Part shown: in pieces, positions 41,301-49,858 of the stretch
Position numbering within the stretch: position 1 is the first letter of the stretch
Layout: every line of letters starts with the position of its first letter
Assembly (NCBI GenBank): GCA_006503475.1
Contig: RSEH01000190.1
Location: forward strand, 1 to 64,000
DNA from: Stentor roeselii
Taxonomy: Eukaryota; Ciliophora; Heterotrichea; Heterotrichida; Stentoridae
Direction of reading: 5' to 3'
Length of the DNA: 64,000 bases
Made by a program: the position numbers and the translations under genes
Notes under the pieces: generated by a model
What the model was told of the DNA's origin: nothing
The model's database searches: none
What the model saw: the letters and a program-made list of their open reading frames with translations, nothing else

Positions 41301-44300
41301 CAAGGCCATAAAGTTGGAATAATTGAAAGAAAGTCATCATTGTTTTCAAGGGAAGTTATTGAGTATGTAAAAGAATACACCCATGATCTTAGTGTAGAAG
41401 TTGCAGTGCTTATCATTAAATTTCCATCAATATCTAAAAAACTTCCAGGAAATGAAGTATCTTGTCTTTCTTCATTTAAAAATAGAGATATTTTCACGTT
41501 ATCACCATCAATGTCAACTGTTAAAGTAAGCAAGTTCCATGTATTTAAACAGGCTTTATTTTGGTTAACCTGTTTTTCAACCCCGCCTTCTAGAACTATT
41601 TTAATAATAACATTAATATCAGTGATCTCTATTCCAAGTTTCGGCTTGTAAAGAAATACTCCTGTAGTGTAAGGGTGCACCCAGGACTTGATACTGAAAA
41701 TATTAGACAGAAGAAGTGGAATTATTGATTCAAGATACAAAGTTTTTAAATAAAGACCTCTTTTGTATCCGAAAATTTGACTTGGAGTGGCTTGGGCAAC
41801 AGGACTTGTTTGGATTATGTTGAAGAAGTCGGAAAGAATATCGGTGTTTAACTTGGTTGTTGAAGTTAAAAATCTGTTGAAGTCAATATTGAACTTTTGA
41901 TGACCTATTGAGAGACAATCAGGATTTTGTTCGGTGTAAAGGTAAGGACAAACTGAAGTGCATTTTTGATTTAGGTTGAATTTGCAGGTAGAACATCCTA
42001 AATGGGTTATAGTTGTACAAGATGTGCATGAATTGTGACATGATTCACATTTGTCTTTATTACGAGCATATCCTTGCAAGCATGAGCAGTTATGGGTGTT
42101 AATATCCCCTTTTTCAATACATCTACTGCAATAAGAAGAGAAATTATCACAAGCAGCACAATTAGGAGATGAACAAAGTGTGCAAGTATCTACATATCTG
42201 CAGGTACTACACTGAGAAAGACAAGGTTTGCATTCTCCAGAAACATCCATCATTGATAACGAGCAAGTCCATATCTCAATATCAGCTCTGATATTTAAAT
42301 ATTGATTAGTTTCAAGTAAATATGCTAGATATTGAATTCTATAAATCCATCCTTGATAGAAATTATTATTCAAACGAAGGATAACAATAGGTTGTTTCGT
42401 GTCAAGGAAATGAGGAATATTTCGAGTTCCTAACAACTCATTTTCCAGCCAAACATTATAAACGCCATTTGATGCTGAGGCTTCATATGTCATTGTAATT
42501 AACACCCAGCTATTAAAATCTATATTTTTCTCTTCACTGTTCAAATTAACACCATTCAAAGTAATATATTTCTCATAAAATCCTAATGAAAATCTATTCA
42601 AAACATTCAATACTGAACCTTTTTCAGGTTTCACTAAAAACTGAATCGTAAATTTATTAGAAAACATGAAACTCGTTGCAGAATTTAAAGTAGATAAACT
42701 ATTCATCAGTATTCCTCGAGCATATGCGATTTTAGGTATAATAAGTGCGTTATTCTCTTTATAATTAAAGGAAAGGTTAGGATCAGTTGTTGTAAAAGGA
42801 TTATTCAGCCTGTTGAATTCAAGTAAAAAGCTGTTGCCAAGGCGAGGATTGCAAGAAAACTTCCCAAAAGAATCAAGAATTTTTTCGTAATAATTCGGAC
42901 AATCATGTGTGCATAGTTCATTTAAAGTGCCTGCACAAGTCGAGCATCCCAGATAAGTTCCATCAGTGCAGGTTGCACATTGACTGGAGCATGAAGAGCA
43001 GAATCCGTTGTTTAGGTAAAACCTGTCCCTGCATCTAGTGCATGTGTTTCCATTTGTTCCAGTACAGTCAGCACACATGATGACCTGGCATCCCCAGCAC
43101 TGATTATCTCTTGAATACATTCCAACATCACAAAAACATTTCCCATCATTATCCATTGAAGCACCACTTGCACAACTTATGCATGTATTCGGTGACTGTG
43201 AAGAACATTCAACGCACAGCGGTTGACAAGGGTAGCAATTTTCATTTAACTGATAATAACTTTGTCTGCAAACACAGATGTCGCCTTCCCGTCTTGCATT
43301 CTCAGCGCAAGAGTTGCAGGATAATTCTGTGTCTTTTTCGCAGTTTCGACATAATGGATGATAGCATATTGAACAGTTGGTACTGAATCGACATGTTGTA
43401 CATGATGGGCTGCATTGAAAGCACTCATCGATTAACTGGTATTTACCTATTCCACAAAACCAGGTATCTATATATGAATACTCAAAATCAAACACCATTG
43501 AATTTTGATTTAATCCTATTTTATAAACCCAAAAACTATTTATAAAATCCCCAAATATTGTAGTACTCTGATTAGAACTTTTAAAAAAATTTTGAGAACT
43601 AGGTGTTGATTCAAATTGATTGGGAGAATCTTGCTCTTTAAATTCAATAGAAAACAAAGAATTTTGAATCACTGCAGAAATTTTAAGATTAATCCAATAT
43701 TCAGGATAAATTCTTGTAAAACTTTTCTTTATCAGTCCATTGAAAGTGAGAATTGAAATCGAATATTGACTAATATCTACACTTATTGAAAGTTCTGTTC
43801 CAAATGAAGAAACTCGATTAATAAATGTAACTTTTTCTGGTAACTTAACCCAAGCAGCCAATTGAAAAATAGGACTAATAATAAAAGAGCTGGTATCAAT
43901 TCTTTTAGTATACCAACCTCTTTTATACTGAAAGGTACTACCTGGAGCTGCTAACATAGAAATAGTTGAATTTGTAGAATTCATATTCAAGGTGTTAAAA
44001 TCCCATTCAACATATTGAGGACTTCCTTCTTGTAGAAAGCAAACCCCGTTGAGATCATTAAAAAGAAGAGGGCAACCTCGAATACAAATGCCATTAAATA
44101 AGTTATATCCAGGAAAACATGAAGTACACTTATCCAAAGCGTTTAAACTGCATGAAACACAATTCAAAGGACAAGTACTTAAACAGCCTCTATCATCTAA
44201 ACATCCAATGCAATTGCAAGTAACACATCCACCTGCTGAAACATAACTCATCAAATTACAAACACTTAATACTCCTGAATCAATTCCATTTAAACTGAAT

Positions 44301-46651
44301 TCATTACTAATCATGTTGTAGTAGTTAAGATCACTATATCCATAGTTATACAAAAGGAAAGTCGCAGTTAAATCAGTTTTAATTTTAAAACTCATCCGAA
44401 TTCTACTTAAAGTTGTAGAATTATCATAAAAGAAAATTTCTTTAATAGTTCCATTCACCTGGACATACTGGGTGTAAAGTCTTGCAAGATTCGCCTGAGG
44501 ATGAAAAACATTCCAGATGTTTTCAACAGTTCTCTTCGAAATAGCTGTCCAATGTTCATTAACAAGAACGTTAATCCCTAACACCTTCAAAAAAAACCCA
44601 TCAAAAATAAAAGAATAAATTTCATCAAAATAATCATGAAAAAATCCAATCGCTATTTTTCCAGAAGTTATTATTTTTATCCACATTCCTTGATTTAATT
44701 CAGGCATCATGAAATAAGATTCAATAGAAGATACAAATGAACTACTTGAAAAAAATATTCCTCTTGAAGGGATGAACCTTGGGGCGTTTCCTTCAATTGA
44801 AATGAAAGATAAACTTGAATGGTTACTTGAAATGGCTCCATTGAACTTAACTAAACGAATTTCATTTATTTTTGAACAGTTTCCAGAAAGATCTGCTTCA
44901 GTGAGTATAGGACAAGAATCATAACAATACCCTTTAAACCGGTAATTAAAACATGTAAGACATTCAAAGTACTTCCCACTTCCACAGTTGATACATGCAG
45001 GATCAGCACAAAAATTACAATCATTGAAACTTCTACAGTTCATAATACTCTCTCCACATAACTCTGCTTGATTCGAGGTCTTGTTAAAGAAATAACCTAA
45101 TTCATAAGTTTCAGGACATGCATGGGTTGAATAGCTTTGAACACTACAAGGAAAGGACAACATTGGAAGGTAAAACCGGATTTCATTGTCAAGTGAAGCA
45201 AGAAAGAGAAACATCCATCCTTTAAAGAGCCTTTGTCCTTTTCCAACATAAAAAGACCCTTCTAAAGTAGGAGTATCAGATGAAGAGAAAAATGAATCAG
45301 TACTATTTATACTATTTATCCATTCATTTTTCATTGCTTTTATCTTGAAAGTAAATGAATCTTTTATTATCAGGAAACTTATGAAGAACCATTGATTTTT
45401 TTTTAATTCAATGATTGACATGGTACCTGTGTAACTTGTTGGGGTATAAGAAAATATTGCACTTAAATAGTTTATTGATAAATCGAAGTTATCTCCTGAA
45501 AATAAGCCGATGTTTTCTAAATGATCTGGCCTTATCCAGAAGGAAAAACAAGATTGAAGATAGAAGTAAGTGATATTTGATTGTAAAGTGTAGAAATTCG
45601 TTACTCCATTGAAGTACCTTCCTCGGTTTACTCCATATAAGGCCTGTTCAGAACTAGGTATTAGTTTATTAATAGTCCCTCCATCAGAAATAGTGTCACT
45701 TAAAGTATCAAAAGAAAATATCATCGCTTTTTTATTACTTTTTAAACAAGTTGTTGAAGACTCTTCCTGATAATAAAAAATTGGGCAAGTGGTTTTACTA
45801 GTAATCTTTAAATTTTCAATAACAACTTCAAGTTTTCTATGTTTTTCTTCATTCATCTGACAGCACTTCAAAAAGCAGTTGTTTCCAAAGCACATTAAAC
45901 ATTCACTGCTCTGCAAATTCTGACAAATCTCGATTTTTTCAAATTTTCCAGAATTTTCATGATTAAAAACACGAAATTCCTTTAAAAGTCCAACAAAAAG
46001 TTCCCCTCCAACAAAAAAGTCAATTTTTTCCATAAAAAAATCAAAATCCTCAGAAATTTCTTCAGTTCTTCTATTTTCATTAATCATAATTTTTAGCTCC
46101 ATTGATTTTTTTTTCCTTTTCACATTGAGGACCAGGTGAATCGATTGGAAACCCAAATCAAAAACTGTTGTTTTACTGAATGTTTTAATTGAAAGGGTCC
46201 TTTTATTAAGACTTTGAGATACCCAGACTTTTATGTTGCCTGAAGAATCACTGGTTATTGTTCCTGGAGAAAGAGGCAACACTTTTAGCTCCAGGGTAAA
46301 GACTGGGGAAAGAGAAATTTTTTGCTTATTTAGGATCATCGTTGAGTTTGAGATTGCTAGTCCTTCTTCTGTATGGACTGGACTAAAAATGATTGAAGTT
46401 CCGGATATTAGGCTGGAGAATGGGACTTTTGAGAGATTTGGTAAGGAAGAGGATTCTGAGAAGTCGAGGATTAAGGGTGACCTCATTCGACATTCAGAGC
46501 CTTCGATCTCAAACCCACTCGGGCAGTACCCAAGACAGATCCCCTGAACCCAAACTCCTTTCAAGCACTCCAATTTCTCAATAACCTCATCCCTCTGATA
46601 ATCCATCTCACCTATGACAAATCTAAAAAAACTAATCAGCCAAATAAACAT
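35306..46651 (-). CDS. Giant polycystin-1/REJ/GPS-type membrane receptor
   Basis: 3781 residues. A signal peptide (1-15) is followed by about eight modules (57-2500), each a concanavalin/LamG-like domain (RGxYFNG..., WIRP, W-F-I) plus a furin-like Cys-rich segment (CSTCRYVDTCTLCSSPNC). A REJ-like region (about 2540-3150; CQNLTVDGSLSTG...YQW) leads to a GPS motif near 3407-3440 (FGCTVVEV...IICECSHLSFFS), the usual autocleavage site. TM1 is near 3475, then four more (about 3585-3730) resembling TM2-5 of PKD1. The PLAT domain and polycystin channel block of PKD1 are absent. I infer an adhesion or mechanosensory receptor, perhaps partner of a PKD2-type channel. No introns break the 11.3-kb frame. 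Confidence 0.9.
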   Translation of the reverse strand: MFIWLISFFRFVIGEMDYQRDEVIEKLECLKGVWVQGICLGYCPSGFEIEGSECRMRSPLILDFSESSSLPNLSKVPFSSLISGTSIIFSPVHTEEGLAISNSTMILNKQKISLSPVFTLELKVLPLSPGTITSDSSGNIKVWVSQSLNKRTLSIKTFSKTTVFDLGFQSIHLVLNVKRKKKSMELKIMINENRRTEEISEDFDFFMEKIDFFVGGELFVGLLKEFRVFNHENSGKFEKIEICQNLQSSECLMCFGNNCFLKCCQMNEEKHRKLEVVIENLKITSKTTCPIFYYQEESSTTCLKSNKKAMIFSFDTLSDTISDGGTINKLIPSSEQALYGVNRGRYFNGVTNFYTLQSNITYFYLQSCFSFWIRPDHLENIGLFSGDNFDLSINYLSAIFSYTPTSYTGTMSIIELKKNQWFFISFLIIKDSFTFKIKAMKNEWINSINSTDSFFSSSDTPTLEGSFYVGKGQRLFKGWMFLFLASLDNEIRFYLPMLSFPCSVQSYSTHACPETYELGYFFNKTSNQAELCGESIMNCRSFNDCNFCADPACINCGSGKYFECLTCFNYRFKGYCYDSCPILTEADLSGNCSKINEIRLVKFNGAISSNHSSLSFISIEGNAPRFIPSRGIFFSSSSFVSSIESYFMMPELNQGMWIKIITSGKIAIGFFHDYFDEIYSFIFDGFFLKVLGINVLVNEHWTAISKRTVENIWNVFHPQANLARLYTQYVQVNGTIKEIFFYDNSTTLSRIRMSFKIKTDLTATFLLYNYGYSDLNYYNMISNEFSLNGIDSGVLSVCNLMSYVSAGGCVTCNCIGCLDDRGCLSTCPLNCVSCSLNALDKCTSCFPGYNLFNGICIRGCPLLFNDLNGVCFLQEGSPQYVEWDFNTLNMNSTNSTISMLAAPGSTFQYKRGWYTKRIDTSSFIISPIFQLAAWVKLPEKVTFINRVSSFGTELSISVDISQYSISILTFNGLIKKSFTRIYPEYWINLKISAVIQNSLFSIEFKEQDSPNQFESTPSSQNFFKSSNQSTTIFGDFINSFWVYKIGLNQNSMVFDFEYSYIDTWFCGIGKYQLIDECFQCSPSCTTCRFSTNCSICYHPLCRNCEKDTELSCNSCAENARREGDICVCRQSYYQLNENCYPCQPLCVECSSQSPNTCISCASGASMDNDGKCFCDVGMYSRDNQCWGCQVIMCADCTGTNGNTCTRCRDRFYLNNGFCSSCSSQCATCTDGTYLGCSTCAGTLNELCTHDCPNYYEKILDSFGKFSCNPRLGNSFLLEFNRLNNPFTTTDPNLSFNYKENNALIIPKIAYARGILMNSLSTLNSATSFMFSNKFTIQFLVKPEKGSVLNVLNRFSLGFYEKYITLNGVNLNSEEKNIDFNSWVLITMTYEASASNGVYNVWLENELLGTRNIPHFLDTKQPIVILRLNNNFYQGWIYRIQYLAYLLETNQYLNIRADIEIWTCSLSMMDVSGECKPCLSQCSTCRYVDTCTLCSSPNCAACDNFSSYCSRCIEKGDINTHNCSCLQGYARNKDKCESCHNSCTSCTTITHLGCSTCKFNLNQKCTSVCPYLYTEQNPDCLSIGHQKFNIDFNRFLTSTTKLNTDILSDFFNIIQTSPVAQATPSQIFGYKRGLYLKTLYLESIIPLLLSNIFSIKSWVHPYTTGVFLYKPKLGIEITDINVIIKIVLEGGVEKQVNQNKACLNTWNLLTLTVDIDGDNVKISLFLNEERQDTSFPGSFLDIDGNLMISTATSTLRSWVYSFTYSITSLENNDDFLSIIPTLWPCFPEEYYEGNTCKKCMLTCLTCRYSDTCSLCSNILCDSCDSFDSTSCKKCSPEAIYAESNCVCPEGKVNFGSKCLPCHPACKTCNDASYSSCTSCYITLNHFCTVKCPLFYKQVDTSCIASEMTSARIIFNQLDGIFQTENPDLSFIYASKEPPLIGYLRGVYFNGSQLTGPEFSMFSNIFSISMWINSRSLGRVLEKPSFFIETSRKKLSISITLQNQVFSFSLNNNFNIDTWSFLFVSVKSEQGQPLTISIRQDTFFSEEKVNDYYLDWPSSFSIGSGIIGWIYSFNYWSEAVNFNDLSDVLMIGSFLWNCRPFYYFNGKSCSACPNLCNCRRPNDCRPCNDEYCDVCSNSESTCLRCMEKSIWVEESGKCARCLPRYEGCSYLMESDQNCIRPFFKNYDGTCLSYCGDGDLSDDWKCNRNDVRVFSFTFNRVSNVITSGKYQMYMGLDDSFWPKYDNLDPFLLYKRGLYFNRSSATLGTPQKPSTLRVSNTHTFELFLNPLNPGQLLSLSDEKFPFISLSHQITSKSPQLFLSYMITDTFSSSNLNHSSPITPGLWYHFRWSLDFTSNKLTLRTYLNNEEIEIKAEINSIFNQPLTSYFFLGGRIVSSFTGYIYRVSFFNFLVNNFDPLDSCSGSECLEMNEFLSSCLFNEFPGPQLRCGRCRVECLTGCSSEVNCNIHPDPLCKTFQFLNENCTQCVDGSVSKTFPCACAEGADYDIRSNSCRCPGIQKIYQDKCDNCTRWLQQGEVSGYFDNSFMQVIINFEVPVIKVPCKALFNESVIFKLGAGFSCIFSENLKVLTIVLGKGNTLKEETISFLEKSLIGTRQECGFNSTFVSVSLKFSAEFPTPKAIISVPDTILLNCQNLTVDGSLSTGKLLDDLQYQWEFVLNDKEIPELSKKGISIYPIPRDLLEEGTILITLTVKNRFDYQDSTTSKVLLTTENKITVLFEQVNENSCKQSSPCQFSIKSIDTCSKNPLFNYSWKLKNQKEISADFDKFWALQTVPTSVKIPENFFLPGILKFELTVTETLSKAESISQLNIKILPSDLIISTDRIGGFVSSLEDLTISSLILNPLPENTNFQFTWECFLLGRPCKFQFTNNKSIVTIPRTFLQSQALDKLVLTVTLNYQLDQETSEFISSSLSLALKIVSWKVAKVQIVEALTSTEKRVFKISEKLTFKAIYEETDVFSFSWRVEGKDSIFITPTDQVYIGIDPSGLVQGESYKLVLEMTSESGSSSEYYYDFTMNSPPKFGIFSVTPNEGTELETEFYFLTNDWQDTEKNYPLLYNFGYIQENISFILIPTSISNSAKLILPYKGEKLTVFTKVFDSLGDYSEETLTVTIKKQDQSKIDEFLKKTSNSLNQVRFDLLPNVLSNILSASLNRRSDTETFPELDTKLQETLFLIQEKVSSLIELSMASPELIDLTSSLLQDLTQNPNLRSEENLNKTTQLIHQLLNQTDHLGLTKDQAENLLDSVDNSVKMKLSALYNQTASMDSLHQVLNNVNSGMMKKMIPGQKNQLETNQMTMQSLVFNDYTSGAQLKTEGLASVNVPSEVFQQMAGGLKIGMHFSTVKLDSTGESESVPDVLSISVFQEGLLKDVSLKTSKFLLEVPVVSVETVKKPACVFLNESYQWDSFGCTVVEVKTFSIICECSHLSFFSAGEGTEGGGFFPSNNFAQTTDFKSLKDLNATSALGFYVCGTLLVAYVIIAILVGSKDAEDMKEIIKQIDNQNVLKVVEAQEQSLHISQNDEAIMVDSDIAEGEMLDPKKEENIIIKARVRIKNLIHNHKFLRIFFLFDPNAFRLSTCTMIFTVLIGKMYFIGLFYDGGGGEEATTIREAISGYTFRDFLVMVYSTIIMFCIEVVVAYLTKNNPVNIKWSKDENVRIIKQNRWRRIGCLAFCWPLMIWFSWSIAMFAMNLDISVSYKWIVTTVTGYIGDFFFMPGFEYLLMKWIFPNLGVILQIRVCFYKCFEKRKKRKVESESMDELGSREGTEKQDIR

Positions 46652-46921
46652 TTATATAAACCATAAAAATTATCTCAAATTTAAAAAAGCCCAAAAATGC
46701 TAAATACCTAACCCCATCCTCCATCAGAACCCAAAACCTAAAAATCAAAAAGCCCAAAACCTAAAAATCAAAAACCCAAAACCTAAAAATAAAAAAACCC
46801 AAAAATCTCAAAAAAACTTTCAAAAAAATAAAAAAATCCAAAACTCTAAAAAAAACTCAAAATTTCTAAATCCCAAAACCTCCAAATCAGATATAAAATA
46901 AAACTCTCTTCATTTCAATCA
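46652..46921. repeat. A/C-rich spacer with short tandem repeats
   Basis: Between the giant receptor's start and the tRNA. Three diverged copies of CCCAAAACCTAAAAATCAAAA (about 22 bp) occur at 46730-46800, then shorter A-rich variants. Nothing else is seen. It must contain the receptor's promoter. Confidence 0.7.
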
Positions 46922-46994
46922 GCTTCCATAGCTCAGTAGGTAGAGCATTAGGCTGTTAACCTAAAGGTCAGTGGTTCAAGCCCACTTGGTAGCG
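46922..46994 (+). tRNA. tRNA-Asn (anticodon GTT)
   Basis: A complete 73-nt cloverleaf: acceptor GCTTCCA/TGGTAGC with one T-T mismatch, D-arm GCTC...GAGC, anticodon stem TTAGG/CCTAA with loop CTGTTAA, five-base variable loop AGGTC, and T-arm AGTGG-TTCAAGC-CCACT. Box A (TAGCTCAGTAGG) and box B (GGTTCAAGCC) are intact. No intron. A run of seven T follows at once and serves as RNA polymerase III terminator. CCA is not encoded. Confidence 0.97.
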
Positions 46995-47001
46995 TTTTTT
47001 T
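46995..47001 (+). terminator. RNA polymerase III T-run terminator
   Basis: Seven T residues directly after the tRNA discriminator base. Confidence 0.85.
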
Positions 47002-47029
47002 CTATCAAATGATTGAAAGATAATCTTGA

Positions 47030-47431
47030 ATGGCCAGTTTAAGTCTTCTTCTAAACATCTTTCGTTTCTCAGCAATGTTAGCATCTTTCGCTTTTTTAAA
47101 CGACTTGTCGACATACCTGAAACTTGCATTGGCTTCAACTGTTGGATACAGTTTTTCAGTTGTTTTTGTTCCTCAGTCGTTCTTCGGCGTGATTTGCCAC
47201 AAGTGCATCAGTCATGTGCCCAGTACAGCGCTTTTAGTCCTTACGACTGACGTGGAAACCCGCTTTAGACCTGTTCTTCTTATCCTGTGCACCGTGCAGT
47301 ACCTCGGCCTTTGGCTTGAGATGTACGCGAATGTCTTTACCTTGAAGCTTAAACGTGAAATATCTACGAAAAGTCCTCCAAGATTTTTAGATGAGATGCT
47401 TTATCTCGCACATGATGTAAGAAAAAAATAG
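47030..47431 (+). CDS. Small multi-span membrane protein
   Basis: 133 residues with three or four hydrophobic segments (about 4-22, 32-55, 64-72, 78-101) and a charged C-terminal tail ending RKK. An in-frame TGA directly precedes the ATG. The stretch YLGLWLEMYANV recalls the WLQMY segment of phosphatidylinositol synthases, but the catalytic CDP-alcohol phosphotransferase signature (DGxxAR...D) is absent, so I do not assign it. Starts 35 bp after the tRNA. Confidence 0.68.
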   Translation: MASLSLLLNIFRFSAMLASFAFLNDLSTYLKLALASTVGYSFSVVFVPQSFFGVICHKCISHVPSTALLVLTTDVETRFRPVLLILCTVQYLGLWLEMYANVFTLKLKREISTKSPPRFLDEMLYLAHDVRKK

Positions 47432-47668
47432 ACTTTTTTAGCTGTTCATATCTCTTGTAAGACTGGAATCGCTTTCAGTCATTTTGAGGAAAATCCGGCT
47501 TATTTTGGACTTTTTGGACTTTTTTTGATTAGGAATTTGGTTAATCTTGGAAATTTGTTGAAAAGTGTCTGGAGTATTGTTGAACTGGAACCGAAGAAGA
47601 AAAATTAGGATTAGATAATTATCGAATTTTTTAAGATTTGTTGAAAAATCAGGCATTTTTAGGTTATA

Positions 47669-48436
47669 ATGAAACTGGAAGGAAAAGTCGCCATTGTCAC
47701 TGGAGGAGCTTCTGGACTTGGGGAGGCTGCTGTTAGGGAGTTTATTAAATTTGGAGCCAAAGTTGCAATCTGGGACTTGACTCAGGATCTTGGAGTTAAA
47801 CTTGTGCAAGAGCTGGGAAGTAATTCTTTTTTTATTAGGGTGGATGTTACTTCGGAGGAATCTGTGAAGAATGCCTTGGCTGAAACTGTTTCTAGATTTG
47901 GAAAGGTTGATGTTTTGTTGAACTCTGCTGGAATTTTGATTGGTAGGATGATTGTCACAGCGAAGACAGTCCACCCACTAGAAGACTTCGAAAGAGTGAT
48001 CCGAGTAAACCTAACCGGCACATTCAACGTGAGTCGTCTAGTCGCTAAGCAGATGTCAACTCAAGCAGAAATCGAAGGAGAGCGAGGAGTGATAATTCAC
48101 GTGGCAAGCATAGCAGCCTTCGAAGGTCAAAGAGGCCAATGCGCTTATTCCGCAAGCAAAGGGGGAGTAGTAGGTCTGACACTTCCAATGGCAAGAGACC
48201 TTCAAAGTTACAAGATTCGAGTCAATTCGATGGCTCCAGGTCTTTTCGCAGGGACTCGAATATTCCCCAACGGGCATAACAAGGACCTTTTATCACCAAT
48301 GATTAAAGAAATTCCCTCTGGAAGGACAGGACATCATCATGAATTCGCTCATGCTGCAAGGTTCTTAGTTGAAAACAGTTATATGAATGGAGCTGTCCTT
48401 AGATGTGACGGAGGCATTAGACTTCCTAATATTTAG
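47669..48436 (+). CDS. HSD17B10: 3-hydroxyacyl-CoA dehydrogenase type 2-like SDR
   Basis: 255 residues, a full-length classical short-chain dehydrogenase. NAD-binding TGGASGLG is at residues 11-18, D64 in DVTSEE, NSAG at about 86-89, catalytic Ser in HVASIAAFEGQ, and YSASK with Tyr/Lys. Segments TGTFNVSRLVA, YSASKGGVVGLTLPMARDL and VNSMAPGLF are those of HSD17B10, a mitochondrial enzyme of isoleucine and short-chain acyl-CoA oxidation that in animals is also an RNase P subunit. No clear N-terminal targeting peptide; the animal enzyme also lacks a cleaved one. The ATG at 47669 aligns with the family start. Confidence 0.9.
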   Translation: MKLEGKVAIVTGGASGLGEAAVREFIKFGAKVAIWDLTQDLGVKLVQELGSNSFFIRVDVTSEESVKNALAETVSRFGKVDVLLNSAGILIGRMIVTAKTVHPLEDFERVIRVNLTGTFNVSRLVAKQMSTQAEIEGERGVIIHVASIAAFEGQRGQCAYSASKGGVVGLTLPMARDLQSYKIRVNSMAPGLFAGTRIFPNGHNKDLLSPMIKEIPSGRTGHHHEFAHAARFLVENSYMNGAVLRCDGGIRLPNI

Positions 48437-49033
48437 ATTAGATATTAAAAGATTCTTGAAAATTTTTATGGAAATTAATGTTTTGGGGAGTTTTCATTGA
48501 TTTTAATGGAAAAATAAGGAGAATTTATTTTTTGGGGATTTGTGTTGGTTTTTAATTGGATTTGTTTTAGGGGTATTGTTTAGAAGGGTTTGGAAAAAGA
48601 ATGAGGATTTTTGGTCGGAGCTTTGATTGTTACTTGAATTATCTTCGGGGTGTAAAATTTTAGATGAGGGTTGCTTCTGGTAACAAATGAAATTAATATA
48701 AAATTATTATACAATACTTTAAGATTTCATATAAGATTACCTTTTCTATATATGTTCAGATTGTTTTAAGGCTTTGGTATGTGTTCAAAAGTGTTTGTAT
48801 CGAGAGGGTGTTCCTTATTCCATGAAAGACAATCACGCGAGGTTCATTTTCACTAAAAAAATCCAGAAAAGCCCTAATAATGACCTCCCAATATCAAGAC
48901 TAAAGTAAAAAAATTTCAAACAATGAACATCCATTAATTTTCCCATTAAAAACCAAAATCAAATAACTCAACTTCAACATAATTCTAATCCAATCTTAAT
49001 CCTTCAAAAAAATATTAAAACCAATCATAAAAT
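48437..49033. other. Convergent intergenic region, 597 bp
   Basis: Between the 3' ends of the HSD17B10-like and COQ11-like genes. AT-rich, with G/T-rich sequence at 48480-48610. No ORF, RNA or repeat is seen. Confidence 0.5.
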
Positions 49034-49747
49034 CTAAAAATTTCTTCCAATTCTTTCAATATCATCCACATCAAAAATACCAAACCTCAATTCAGGTTCA
49101 AACAAGCTCCTAACCGTGACCTTGGCAACGACTTCAACATCAAGTGACCTAGCAGGTACAAAATTCCTTCTAACCCACTCAAAGCCTACAGCCTTCCAAA
49201 CTTTATCAGGAAGATGAAGAAGATCAACACCCAAAGCAATTCCTTTCAATTTCAAATGATTCTGATCATACATAAACCCGGGTCTTATAATCGAATAAGG
49301 AATGCTTTCCTTGTTTTTCATCAAAAATTCCTCAACTTCTCTCTTAGTGTTGATATATCCAGGGGCAAAACATATTCCTCTCTCTGAACTCAAGTAAGCG
49401 AAAGGAATGTCTTTTCCTTTTATTTCGTTTAGAATGGTTAAAGCTGTATCACGATTCATTTGAAGATAACTTCCGGAGTAATTCGCTTGTTGCCATGGAA
49501 ACTTCTTTTCTAGAAGGACTCCGATTGAATGAACTACGCCTGAAACTTGAGGAAGAAGAGAAGAATAAGATGATGGGTCTAATGCGTCGCCTTTTATGTA
49601 AGTCACTTCTTTTTGCCAGGCTTCTTTGAACTTCGGCTGGCCTGATCGAGAGATTGCGATTACTTTTAAGTTTTGGGATAAAGCGTATTTGCAGATTGAG
49701 GAACCTACGAACCCGTTTCCACCGAAGATTAAAAGGGTTTTAGACAT
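49034..49747 (-). CDS. COQ11-like atypical SDR
   Basis: 237 residues. N-terminal LLIFGGNGFVGSSICKYAL is an atypical-SDR dinucleotide-binding motif (GGNGFxG), followed by IAISRSGQP, VVHSIGVLLE, AYLSSERG, GYINTKREVEEFL and SIIRPGFMYD. This order is that of yeast COQ11 (YLR290C) and the related NDUFA9 family, mitochondrial inner-membrane proteins of coenzyme Q synthesis or complex I. The tyrosine of the usual SDR catalytic YxxxK is kept as YINTK. An obvious targeting peptide is lacking. Which of the two families applies is not certain; the length and the SISRSG-type segment favour COQ11. Confidence 0.85.
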   Translation of the reverse strand: MSKTLLIFGGNGFVGSSICKYALSQNLKVIAISRSGQPKFKEAWQKEVTYIKGDALDPSSYSSLLPQVSGVVHSIGVLLEKKFPWQQANYSGSYLQMNRDTALTILNEIKGKDIPFAYLSSERGICFAPGYINTKREVEEFLMKNKESIPYSIIRPGFMYDQNHLKLKGIALGVDLLHLPDKVWKAVGFEWVRRNFVPARSLDVEVVAKVTVRSLFEPELRFGIFDVDDIERIGRNF

Positions 49748-49858
49748 TTACTTATTACTGGTAAGATGGAGGCTTGTGGAAATGGGTTAGATTGATTCCT
49801 TAGTTAAAAAAATCAAGTTAAAAATAATCCACCTAAACCTCATCCCAATAATTATCCT

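Noticed and set aside
46730-46880. Telomere-like repeat near the tRNA
   Set aside because: The CCCAAAACCTAAAAATC units do not match the CCCTAACA octamer seen at 21.2 kb; it is simple A/C-rich repeat DNA.
47030-47431. Phosphatidylinositol synthase
   Set aside because: Only a short WLEMYA-like stretch is similar; the catalytic aspartate motif is missing and the protein is too short.
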